Source: Oenanthe sinensis
Lineage: Eukaryota; Streptophyta; Magnoliopsida; Apiales; Apiaceae
NCBI GenBank assembly: GCA_028671895.1
Contig: CM053804.1
Span: 191,001 to 255,000 of the forward strand
DNA: 64,000 bases
Reading direction: 5' to 3'
In this document: positions 40,050-53,500 of the stretch, piece after piece
Layout of the letters: each line of letters starts with the position of its first letter
Numbering within the stretch: position 1 is the stretch's first letter
Made by a program: the position numbers and the translations under genes
The notes under the pieces: generated by a model
What the model saw: only the letters and a program-made list of their open reading frames with translations
Told to the model about the DNA's origin: nothing
The model's database searches: none

Positions 40050-41590
40050 TGTTAGTAATTGTGCTCTAGAGACAATACTTTTTATATTTTAAGGAAAATA
40101 TTTATTATTAAGGATTATGTTTTATTGATTATTATTTATTTATTATGTTTTATTTACTGCGTAATAAATTGAAAGCATAATAAATGTCCTTGGAATTTTG
40201 ATACGTATTATATATCTTTAAGTATGTGACTTAAAAATGAGATTATATGAATAGTATCTTATTCCTAAAATTCCCTAGTCGAGTATTATTATTTAAGGAC
40301 AATAATAATGCACAAAGACTAGTATGTTTCTTGACAGATGACCACATCTCATTGGTCATAGGTATGGGGATACTAAAATCAAGAACATAAGTGTATGTAT
40401 CAATGCATGGCACTGGAATGACCCGCCGTGAGATTCTACATGTTAAGTAAGTGTCATAAGTAATTCTCACTGTGATAATGGTGTAATGATCCTTAGACCT
40501 GAAATCATTATATTTCTATACGAGAATTAATATACTTTGATTACATTAAAAGTTACCTTTGACCGGGTGATGATAAAAGTGGACATTGGGTATATTATGA
40601 ATTGTATGAGAAATATGAATGATCTAGATGAGATTTAATCCTCCTAATTTTAGGAGTGATATTATTGGCCTCTTGTTTGAGTGAGACTATGAAATGCACG
40701 GCCGTGCTCAAATGTTGATTTGATTTTAATAGTCTACTCATCGATCAAGAAAATAAAGATTAAATTATGAAGAGGATGACACGAGACATGCCTTGAGTTT
40801 AATCTATAATATCAAGATTAAAGGGATTATATTACATGGAACATTATTCACGAAAGGCTTAATCGAATCACCGATTTATTATTATTACTTGGGTAGCAAT
40901 GATGTATTACTAGATGCCGCTCATTGTTTACAATTTTAATTAGATATTAAAATTGTTGCCAACGTAATAATAACCTACAGGGTCACACACAAAGAACGCT
41001 TGAAGGAGAAATAATTTAAATTATGAATTTAAATTAAATAAGTAATTTATTTTATTTATGATATTAATTAAGTATGACTTAATTAATTATATAAATAGAA
41101 TAAATGAATTACTTAAACTAATTCTAAAATTAATAATTAATTAATTAAGTGAGAATTAATTAAATAATTTAGAATTTTGGATTAGTATTAATTATAATTG
41201 GATTATAATTAGAAAACTTATTCCTCTCTCTATATAATCTCTTTATGGGCTGATTTAATAAGACAGAGATTTTACAAAACCCTAGCCGCTCTGAGAGAGG
41301 AGGAAGATAGAGAGAGAAGAAGTTTTCGGGTGCTAGTACACATCAATCCTTCATGAAAAGTGTTCGTGTGGATACCGTAGAGCGTAGATCGCGAGAGCGG
41401 GATACGTGGTGATTAAACAAGCTTTGGACCTCCATTAATCTTCCATTAATGAATTGTTAAAGCTTCTAAAGGTATTTATTCTTTATCTCCGAATTAAATC
41501 TTTTGTTTTCGCATGGATCCTGCGGAGGGTTTCGCTATTTTGATTTATTTTTGTGTTTATTCCGCTGCGTTTGTGTCACGAAACCCTTCA
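40050..41590 (+). repeat. 3' LTR of middle element
   Basis: 1541 bp, aligned without gaps to 32850-34390 at a constant offset of 7200. Only two substitutions separate them. The telo-box lies at 41277-41284. Confidence 0.95.
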
Positions 41591-41595
41591 ATATC
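41591..41595. repeat. Right target-site duplication (ATATC)
   Basis: Exact copy of 32845-32849. The satellite monomer resumes in register with CTGGAGTCCGGAC. Confidence 0.95.
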
Positions 41596-44500
41596 CTGGA
41601 GTCCGGACCTCAAACGGAGCTGATATAAAAAAGATGGATTTTGAATAATCCTGAAAGGGGGTAGTACACGAGGTTTTGCTAAAACTTGAATCGGGGTCTT
41701 TTATGGATATTAAATTAATATTTTGGTATATTTGTGTCCCTATGGATATTAGAATTTGAATTTGACCATATATGCTAGAGGCCGGACCTCAAACGGAGCT
41801 GATATAAAAAATATAGATTTTGAAGAATCCTCAAAGTGGGTAGTACACGAGAATTTGCTAAAACTTGACTATGGGTCTTTTATGGATATTAAATTAATAT
41901 TTTTGTATATTTGTGTCCCTATGGATATTTGAATTAGAAGTTGACCATATATTTTGGAGTTCAGACCTCAAACGGAGCTGATATAAAAAAAGATGGATTT
42001 TGAATAATTCTCAAAGGGGGTAGTACACGAGGTTTTGCTAAAACTTGAATCGGGGTCATTTATGGATATTAAATTAATATTTTGGTATATTTGTGTCCCT
42101 ATGGATATTTGAATTAGAATTTGACCATATATCCTGGAGTCCGGACCTCAAACGGAGCTGATATAAAAAAGATGGATTTTGAATAATCCTGAAAGGGGGT
42201 AGTACACGAGGTTTTTGCTAAAACTTGAATCGGGGTCTTTTATGGATATTAAATTAATATTTTAGTATATTTGTGTCCCTATGGATATTTGAATTAGAAT
42301 TAAACCATATATGTTAGAGTACGGACCTCAAACGGAGCTGATATGAAAAATATAGATTTTGAAGAATCCTCAAAGTGGGTAGTACATGAGAATTTGCTAA
42401 AACTTGGCTATTGGTCTTTTATGGATATTAAATTAATATTTTGGTATATTTGTGTCCCTATGGATATTTGAATTAGAATTTGACCATATATGTTGGAGTT
42501 CGGACCTCAAACGGAACTGATATAAAAAATATAGATTTTGAAGAATCCTCAAAGGGGGTAGTACACGAGAATTTGCTAAAACATGACTATGGGTCTTTTA
42601 TGGATATTAAATTAATATTTTGGTATATTTGTGTCCCTATGGATATTTGAATTAGAATTTGACCATATATCCTGGAGTCCGGACCTCAAACGGAGCTGAT
42701 ATAAAAAAGATGGATTTTGAATAATCCTGAAAGGGGGTAGTACACGAGGTTTTGCTAAAACTTGAATCGGGGTCTTTTATGGATATTAAATTAATATTTT
42801 GGTATATTTGTGTCCCTATGGATATTAGAATTTGAATTTGACCATATATGCTAGAGGCCGGACCTCAAACGGAGCTGATATAAAAAAATATAGATTTTGA
42901 AGGATCCTCAAAGGGGGTAGTACACGAGAATTTGCTAAAACTTGACTATGGGTCTTTTATGGATATTAAATTAATATTTTTGTATATTTGTGTCCCTATG
43001 GATATTTGAATTAGAAGTTGACCATATATGTTGGAGTTCGGACCTCAAACGGAACTGATATAAAAAAATATAGATTTTGAAGAATCCTCAAAGGGGGTAG
43101 TACACGAGAATTTGCTAAAACATGACTATGGGTCTTTTATTGATATTAAATTAATATTTTGGTATATTTGTGTCCCTATGGATATTTGAATTAGAATTTG
43201 ACCATATATGCTGGAGTCCGGACCTCAAACGGAGCTGATATAAAAAAAGATGGATTTTGAATAATCCTGAAAGGGGGTAGTACACGAGGTTTTGCTAAAA
43301 CTTGAATCGGGGTCTTTTATGGTTATTAAATTAATATTTTGGTATATTTGTGTCCCTATGGATATTTGAATTAGAATTTGACCACATATGTTGGAGTTCG
43401 GACCTCAAACGGAGCTGATATAGAAAAATATAGATTTTGAAGGATCCTCAAAGGGGGTAGTACACGAGAATTTGCTAAAACTTGACTATGGGTCTTTTAT
43501 GGATATTAAATTAATATTTTTGTATATTTGTGTCCCTATGGATATTTGAATTAGAAGTTGACCATATATGTTGGAGTTCAGACCTCAAACGGAGCTGATA
43601 TAAAAAAAGATGGATTTTGAATAATTCTCAAAGGGGGTAGTACACGAGGTTTTGCTAAAACTTGAATCGGGGTCATTTATGGATATTAAATTAATATTTT
43701 GGTATATTTGTGTCCCTATGGATATTTGAATTATAATTTGACCATATATCCTGGAGTCCGGACCTCAAACGGAGCTGATATAAAAAAGATGGATTTTGAA
43801 TAATCCTGAAAGGGGGTAGTACACGAGGTTTTGCTAAAACTTGAATCGGGGTCTTTTATGGATATTAAATTAATATTTTAGTATATTTGTGTCCCTATGG
43901 ATATTTGAATTAGAATTAAACCATATATGTTAGAGTACGGACCTCAAACGGAGCTGATATGAAAAATATAGATTTTGAAGAATCCTCAAAGTGGGTAGTA
44001 CACGAGAATTTGCTAAAACCTGGCTATTGGTCTTTTATGGATATTAAATTAATATTTTGGTATATTTGTGTCTCTATGGATATTTGAATTAGAATTTGAC
44101 CATATATGTTGGAGTTCGGACCTCAAACGGAACTGATATAAAAAAATATAGATTTTGAAGAATCCTCAAAGGGGGTAGTACACGAGAATTTGCTAAAACA
44201 TGACTATGGGTCTTTTATGGATATTAAATTAATATTTTGGTATATTTGTGTCCCTATGGATATTTGAATTAGAATTTGACCATATATCCTGGAGTCCGGA
44301 CCTCAAACGGAGCTGATATAAAAAAGATGCATTTTGAATAATCCTGAAAGGGGGTAGTACACGAGGTTTTGCTAAAACTTGAATCGGGGTCTTTTATGGA
44401 TATTAAATTAATATTTTGGTATATTTGTGTCCCTATGGATATTAGAATTTGAATTTGACCATATATGCTAGAGGCCGGACCTCAAACGGAGCTGATATAA

Positions 44501-47500
44501 AAAAAATATAGATTTTGAAGGATCCTCAAAGGGGGTAGTACACGAGAATTTGCTAAAACTTGACTACGGGTCTTTTATGGATATTAAATTAATATTTTTG
44601 TATATTTGTGTCCCTATGGATATTTGAATTAGAAGTTGACCATATATGTTGGAGTTCGGACCTCAAACGGAACTGATATAAAAAAATATAGATTTTGAAG
44701 AATCCTCGAAGGGGGTAGTACACGAGAATTTGCTAAAACTTGACTATGGGTCTTTTATTGATATTAAATTAATATTTTGGTATATTTGTGTCCCTATGGA
44801 TATTTGAATTAGAATTTGACCATATATGCTGGAGTCCGGACCTCAAACGGAACTGATATAAAAAAAAATAGATTTTGAAGAATCCTCAACGGGGGTAGTA
44901 CACGAGAATTTGCTAAAACATGACTATGGGTCTTTTATGGATATTAAATTAATATTTTGGTATATTTGTGTCCCTATGGATATTTGAATTAGAATTTGAC
45001 TATATATCCTGGAGTCCGGACCTCAAACGGAGCTGATATAAAAAAGATGGATTTTGAATAATCCTGAAAGGGGGTAGTACACGAGGTTTTGCTAAAACTG
45101 AATCGGGGTCTTTTATGGATATTAAATTAATATTTTGGTATATTTGTGTCCCTATGGATATTTGAATTAGAATTTGACCATATATCCTGGAGTCCGGACC
45201 TCAAACGGAGCTGATATAAAAAAGATGCATTTTGAATAATCCTGAAAGGGGGTAGTACACGAGGTTTTGCTAAAACTTGAATCGGGGTCTTTTATGGATA
45301 TTAAATTAATATTTTGGTATATTTGTGTCCCTATGGATATTAGAATTTGAATTTGACCATATATGCTAGAGGCCGGACCTCAAACGGAGCTGATATAAAA
45401 AAATATAGATTTTGAAGGATCCTCAAAGGGGGTAGTACACGAGAATTTGCTAAAACTTGACTACGGGTCTTTTATGGATATTAAATTAATATTTTTGTAT
45501 ATTTGTGTCCCTATGGATATTTGAATTAGAAGTTGACCATATATGTTGGAGTTCGGACCTCAAACGGAACTGATATAAAAAAATATAGATTTTGAAGAAT
45601 CCTCAAAGGGGGTAGTACACGAGAATTTGCTAAAACTTGACTATGGGTCTTTTATTGATATTAAATTAATATTTTGGTATATTTGTGTCCCTATGGATAT
45701 TTGAATTAGAATTTGACCATATATGCTGGAGTCCGGACCTCAAACGGAGCTGATATAAAAAAGATGGATTTTGAATAATCCTGAAAGGGGGTAGTACACG
45801 AGGTTTTGCTAAAACTTGAATCGGGGTCTTTTATGGTTATTAAATTAATATTTTGGTATATTTGTGTCCCTATGGATATTTGAATTAGAATTAAACCATA
45901 TATGTTGGAATCCAGACCTCAAACGGAGCTGATATAAAAAAATATAGATTTTGAAGGATCCTCAAAGGGGGTAGTACACGAGAATTTGCTAAAACTTGAC
46001 TATGGGTCTTTTATGGATATTAAATTAATATTTTTGTATATTTGTGTCCCTATGGATATTTGAATTAGAAGTTGACCATATATATTGGAGTTCGGACCTC
46101 AAACGGAACTGATATAAAAAAATATAGATTTTGAAGAATCCTCAAAGGGGGTAGTACACGAGAATTTGCTAAAACTTGACTATGGGTCTTTTATTGATAT
46201 TAAATTAATATTTTGGTATATTTGTGTCCCTATGGATATTTGAATTAGAATTTGACCATATATGCTGGAGTCCGGACCTCAAACGGAACTGATATAAAAA
46301 AAAATAGATTTTGAAGAATCCTCAACGGGGGTAGTACACGAGAATTTGCTAAAACATGACTATGGGTCTTTTATGGATATTAAATTAATATTTTGGTATA
46401 TTTGTGTCCCTATGGATATTTGAATTAGAATTTGACTATATATCCTGGAGTCCGGACCTCAAACGGAGCTGATATAAAAAAGATGGATTTTGAATAATCC
46501 TGAAAGGGGGTAGTACACGAGGTTTTGCTAAAACTGAATCGGGGTCTTTTATGGATATTAAATTAATATTTTGGTATATTTGTGTCCCTATGGATATTTG
46601 AATTAGAATTTGACCATATATCCTGGAGTCCGGACCTCAAACGGAGCTGATATAAAAAAGATGGATTTTGAATAATCCTGAAAGGGGGTAGTACACGAGG
46701 TTTTGCTAAAACTTGAATCGGGGTCTTTTATGGATATTAAATTAATATTTTGGTATATTTGTGTCCCTATGGATATTAGAATTTGAATTTGACCATATAT
46801 GCTAGAGGCCGGACCTCAAACGGAGCTGATATAAAAAATATAGATTTTGAAGAATCCTCAAAGTGGGTAGTACACGAGAATTTGCTAAAACTTGGCTATT
46901 GGTCTTTTATGGATATTAAATTAATATTTTGGTATATTTGTGTCCCTATGGATATTTGAATTAGAAGTTGACCATATATGTTGGAGTTCAGACCTCAAAC
47001 GGAGCTGATATAAAAAAAGATGGATTTTGAATAATTCTCAAAGGGGGTAGTACACGAGGTTTTGCTAAAACTTGAATCGGGGTCATTTATGGATATTAAA
47101 TTAATATTTTGGTATATTTGTGTCCCTATGGATATTTGAATTATAATTTGACCATATATCCTGGAGTCCGGACCTCAAACGGAGCTGATATAAAAAAGAT
47201 GGATTTTGAATAATCCTGAAAGGGGGTAGTACACGAGGTTTTGCTAAAACTTGAATCGGGGTCTTTTATGGATATTAAATTAATATTTTAGTATATTTGT
47301 GTCCCTATGGATATTTGAATTAGAATTAAACCATATATGTTAGAGTACGGACCTCAAACGGAGCTGATATGAAAAATATAGATTTTGAAGAATCCTCAAA
47401 GTGGGTAGTACACGAGAATTTGCTAAAACTTGGCTATTGGTCTTTTATGGATATTAAATTAATATTTTGGTATATTTGTGTCCCTATGGATATTTGAATT

Positions 47501-50500
47501 AGAATTTGACCATATATGTTGGAGTTCGGACCTCAAACGGAACTGATATAAAAAAATATAGATTTTGAAGAATCCTCAAAGGGGGTAGTACACGAGAATT
47601 TGCTAAAACATGACTATGGGTCTTTTATGGATATTAAATTAATATTTTGGTATATTTGTGTCCCTATGGATATTTGAATTAGAATTTGACCATATATCCT
47701 GGAGTCCGGACCTCAAACGGAGCTGATATAAAAAAGATGGATTTTGAATAATCCTGAAAGGGGGTAGTACACGAGGTTTTGCTAAAACTGAATCGGGGTC
47801 TTTTATGGATATTAAATTAATATTTTGGTATATTTGTGTCCCTATGGATATTTGAATTAGAATTTGACCATATATCCTGGAGTCCGGACCTCAAACGGAG
47901 CTGATATAAAAAAGATGGATTTTGAATAATCCTGAAAGGGGGGTAGTACACGAGGTTTTGCTAAAACTTGAATCGGGGTCTTTTATGGATATTAAATTAA
48001 TATTTTGGTATATTTGTGTCCCTATGGATATTAGAATTTGAATTTGACCATATATGCTAGAGGCCGGACCTCAAACGGAGCTGATATAAAAAATATAGAT
48101 TTTGAAGAATCCTCAAAGGGGGTAGTACACGAGAATTTGCTAAAACTTGACTATGGGTCTTTTATTGATATTAAATTAATATTTTGGTATATTTGTGTCC
48201 CTATGGATATTTGAATTAGAATTTGACCATATATGCTGGAGTCCGGACCTCAAACGGAGCTGATATAAAAAAGATGGATTTTGAATAATCCTGAAAGGGG
48301 GTAGTACACGAGTTTTGCTAAAACTTGAATCGGGGTCTTTTATGGTTATTAAATTAATATTTTGGTATATTTGTGTCCCTATGGATATTTGAATTAGAAT
48401 TAAACCATATATGTTGGAATCCAGACCTCAAACGGAGCTGATATAAAAAAATATAGATTTTGAAGGATCCTCAAAGGGGGTAGTACACGAGAATTTGCTA
48501 AAACTTGACTATGGGTCTTTTATGGATATTAAATTAATATTTTTGTATATTTGTGTCCCTATGGATATTTGAATTAGAAGTTGACCATATATGTTGGAGT
48601 TCGGACCTCAAACGGAACTGATATAAAAAAATATAGATTTTGAAGAATCCTCAAAGGGGGTAGTACACGAGAATTTGCTAAAACATGACTATGGGTCTTT
48701 TATGGATATTAAATTAATATTTTGGTATATTTGTGTCCCTATGGATATTTGAATTAGAATTTGACCATATATCCTGGAGTCCGGACCTCAAACGGAGCTG
48801 ATATAAAAAAGATGGATTTTGAATAATCCTGAAAGGGGGTAGTACACGAGGTTTTGCTAAAACTGAATCGGGGTCTTTTATGGATATTAAATTAATATTT
48901 TGGTATATTTGTGTCCCTATGGATATTTGAATTAGAATTTGACCATATATCCTGGAGTCCGGACCTCAAACGGAGCTGATATAAAAAAGATGGATTTTGA
49001 ATAATCCTGAAAGGGGGTAGTACACGAGGTTTTGCTAAAACTTGAATCGGGGTCTTTTATGGATATTAAATTAATATTTTGGTATATTTGTGTCCCTATG
49101 GATATTAGAATTTGAATTTGACCATATATGCTAGAGGCCGGACCTCAAACGGAGCTGATATAAAAAATATAGATTTTGAAGAATCCTCAAAGGGGGTAGT
49201 ACACGAGAATTTGCTAAAACTTGACTATGGGTCTTTTATTGATATTAAATTAATATTTTGGTATATTTGTGTCCCTATGGATATTTGAATTAGAATTTGA
49301 CCATATATGCTGGAGTCCGGACCTCAAACGGAGCTGATATAAAAAAGATGGATTTTGAATAATCCTGAAAGGGGGTAGTACACGAGTTTTGCTAAAACTT
49401 GAATCGGGGTCTTTTATGGTTATTAAATTAATATTTTGGTATATTTGTGTCCCTATGGATATTTGAATTAGAATTAAACCATATATGTTGGAATCCAGAC
49501 CTCAAACGGAGCTGATATAAAAAAATATAGATTTTGAAGGATCCTCAAAGGGGGTAGTACACGAGAATTTGCTAAAACTTGACTATGGGTCTTTTATGGA
49601 TATTAAATTAATATTTTTGTATATTTGTGTCCCTATGGATATTTGAATTAGAAGTTGACCATATATGTTGGAGTTCGGACCTCAAACGGAACTGATATAA
49701 AAAAATATAGATTTTGAAGAATCCTCAAAGGGGGTAGTACACGAGAATTTGCTAAAACTTGACTATGGGTCTTTTATTGATATTAAATTAATATTTTGGT
49801 ATATTTGTGTCCCTATGGATATTTGAATTAGAATTTGACCATATATGCTGGAGTCCGGACCTCAAACGGAACTGATATAAAAAAAAATAGATTTTGAAGA
49901 ATCCTCAACGGGGGTAGTACACGAGAATTTGCTAAAACATGACTATGGGTCTTTTATGGATATTAAATTAATATTTTGGTATATTTGTGTCCCTATGGAT
50001 ATTTGAATTAGAATTTGACTATATATCCTGGAGTCCGGACCTCAAACGGAGCTGATATAAAAAAGATGGATTTTGAATAATCCTGAAAGGGGGTAGTACA
50101 CGAGGTTTTGCTAAAACTGAATCGGGGTCTTTTATGGATATTAAATTAATATTTTGGTATATTTGTGTCCCTATGGATATTTGAATTAGAATTTGACCAT
50201 ATATCCTGGAGTCCGGACCTCAAACGGAGCTGATATAAAAAAGATGGATTTTGAATAATCCTGAAAGGGGGTAGTACACGAGGTTTTGCTAAAACTTGAA
50301 TCGGGGTCTTTTATGGATATTAAATTAATATTTTGGTATATTTGTGTCCCTTTGGATATTAGAATTTGAATTTGACCATATATGCTAGAGGCCGGACCTC
50401 AAACGGAGCTGATATAAAAAATATAGATTTTGAAGAATCCTCAAAGTGGGTAGTACACGAGAATTTGCTAAAACTTGGCTATTGGTCTTTTATGGATATT

Positions 50501-53500
50501 AAATTAATATTTTGGTATATTAGTGTCCCTATGGATATTTGAATTAGAAGTTGACCATATATGTTGGAGTTCAGACCTCAAACGGAGCTGATATAAAAAA
50601 AGATGGATTTTGAATAATTCTCAAAGGGGGTAGTACACGAGGTTTTGCTAAAACTTGAATCGGGGTCATTTATGGATATTAAATTAATATTTTGGTATAT
50701 TTGTGTCCCTATGGATATTTGAATTATAATTTGACCATATATCCTGGAGTCCGGACCTCAAACGGAGCTGATATAAAAAAGATGGATTTTGAATAATCCT
50801 GAAAGGGGGTAGTACACGAGGTTTTGCTAAAACTTGAATCGGGGTCTTTTATGGATATTAAATTAATATTTTAGTATATTTGTGTCCCTATGGATATTTG
50901 AATTAGAATTAAACCATATATGTTAGAGTACGGACCTCAAACGGAGCTGATATGAAAAATATAGATTTTGAAGAATCCTCAAAGTGGGTAGTACACGAGA
51001 ATTTGCTAAAACTTGGCTATTGGTCTTTTATGGATATTAAATTAATATTTTGGTATATTTGTGTCCCTATGGATATTTGAATTAGAATTTGACCATATAT
51101 GTTGGAGTTCGGACCTCAAACGGAACTGATATAAAAAAATATAGATTTTGAAGAATCCTCAAAGGGGGTAGTACACGAGAATTTGCTAAAACATGACTAT
51201 GGGTCTTTTATGGATATTAAATTAATATTTTGGTATATTTGTGTCCCTATGGATATTTGAATTAGAATTTGACCATATATCCTGGAGTCCGGACCTCAAA
51301 CGGAGCTGATATAAAAAAGATGCATTTTGAATAATCCTGAAAGGGGGTAGTACACGAGGTTTTGCTAAAACTTGAATCGGGGTCTTTTATGGATATTAAA
51401 TTAATATTTAGGTATATTTGTGTCCCTATGGATATTAGAATTTGAATTTGACCATATATGCTAGAGGCCGGACCTCAAACGGAGCTGATATAAAAAAATA
51501 TAGATTTTGAAGGATCCTCAAAGGGGGTAGTACACGAGAATTTGCTAAAACTTGACTACGGGTCTTTTATGGATATTAAATTAATATTTTTGTATATTTG
51601 TGTCCCTATGGATATTTGAATTAGAAGTTGACCATATATGTTGGAGTTCGGACCTCAAACGGAACTGATATAAAAAAATATAGATTTTGAAGAATCCTCA
51701 AAGGGGGTAGTACACGAGAATTTGCTAAAACTTGACTATGGGTCTTTTATTGATATTAAATTAATATTTTGGTATATTTGTGTCCCTATGGATATTTGAA
51801 TTAGAATTTGACCATATATGCTGGAGTCCGGACCTCAAACGGAGCTGATATAAAAAAGATGGATTTTGAATAATCCTGAAAGGGGGTAGTACACGAGGTT
51901 TTGCTAAAACTTGAATCGGGGTCTTTTATGGTTATTAAATTAATATTTTGGTATATTTGTGTCCCTATGGATATTTGAATTAGAATTAAACCATATATGT
52001 TGGAATCCAGACCTCAAACGGAGCTGATATAAAAAAATATAGATTTTGAAGGATCCTCAAAGGGGGTAGTACACGAGAATTTGCTAAAACTTGACTATGG
52101 GTCTTTTATGGATATTAAATTAATATTTTTGTATATTTGTGTCCCTATGGATATTTGAATTAGAAGTTGACCATATATGTTGGAGTTCGGACCTCAAACG
52201 GAACTGATATAAAAAAATATAGATTTTGAAGAATCCTCAAAGGGGGTAGTTCACGAGAATTTGCTAAAACTTGACTATGGGTCTTTTATTGATATTAAAT
52301 TAATATTTTGGTATATTTGTGTCCCTATGGATATTTGAATTAGAATTTGACCATATATGCTGGAGTCCGGACCTCAAACGGAACTGATATAAAAAAAAAT
52401 AGATTTTGAAGAATCCTCAACGGGGGTAGTACACGAGAATTTGCTAAAACATGACTATGGGTCTTTTATGGATATTAAATTAATATTTTGGTATATTTGT
52501 GTCCCTATGGATATTTGAATTAGAATTTGACTATATATCCTGGAGTCCGGACCTCAAACGGAGCTGATATAAAAAAGATGGATTTTGAATAATCCTGAAA
52601 GGGGGTAGTACACGAGGTTTTGCTAAAACTTGAATCGGGGCCTTTTATGGATATTAAATTAATATTTTGGTATATTTGTGTCCCTATGGATATTTGAATT
52701 AGAATTTGACCATATATCCTGGAGTCCGGACCTCAAACGGAGCTGATATAAAAAAGATGGATTTTGAATAATCCTGAAAGGGGGTAGTACACGAGGTTTT
52801 GCTAAAACTTGAATCGGGGTCTTTTATGGATATTAAATTAATATTTTGGTATATTTGTGTCCCTATGGATATTAGAATTTGAATTTGACCATATATGCTA
52901 GAGGTCGGACCTCAAACGGAGCTGATATAAAAAATATAGATTTTGAAGAATCCTCAAAGTGGGTAGTACACGAGAATTTGCTAAAACTTGGCTATTGGTC
53001 TTTTATGGATATTAAATTAATATTTTGGTATATTTGTGTCCCTATGGATATTTAAATTAGAATTTGACCACATATGTTGGAGTTCGGACCTCAAACGGAA
53101 CTGATATAAAAAAATATAGATTTTGAAGAATCCTCAAAGGGGGTAGTACACGAAAATTTGCTAAAACATGACTATGGGTCTTTTATGGATATTAAATTAA
53201 TATTTTGGTATATTTGTGTCCCTATGGATATTTGAATTAGAATTTGACCATATATCCTGGAGTCCGGACCACAAACGGAGCTGATATAAAAAAGATGGAT
53301 TTTGAATAATCCTGAAAGGGGGTAGTACACGAGGTTTTGCTAAAACTTGAATCGGGGTCTTTTATGGATATTAAATTAATATTTTGGTATATTTGTGTCC
53401 CTATGGATATTTGAATTAGAATTAAACCATATATGTTGGAATCTAGACCTCAAACGGAGCTGATATAAAAAATATAGATTTTGAAGCATCCTCAAAGGGG

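Larger units (their letters stand above)
32850..41590 (+). mobile_element. Complete but coding-dead Ty1/copia element, 8741 bp
   Basis: Two 1541-bp LTRs (TG...CA) flank a 5659-bp interior, bounded by the target-site duplication ATATC. In order it has a 5' LTR, a primer-binding site one base off the initiator-Met complement, a 2.2-kb leader with a large tandem duplication, a degenerate gag-pol, a polypurine tract and a 3' LTR. The LTRs are exactly 7200 bp apart and differ at two positions only (33506/40706 C/G; 33955/41155 C/A). Near-identical LTRs mean recent insertion, while the coding region is far older decay. The simplest reading is a non-autonomous element moved by another element's proteins. 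Its LTRs and coding remnant are related to, but a different subfamily from, the right-hand element. Confidence 0.96.
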
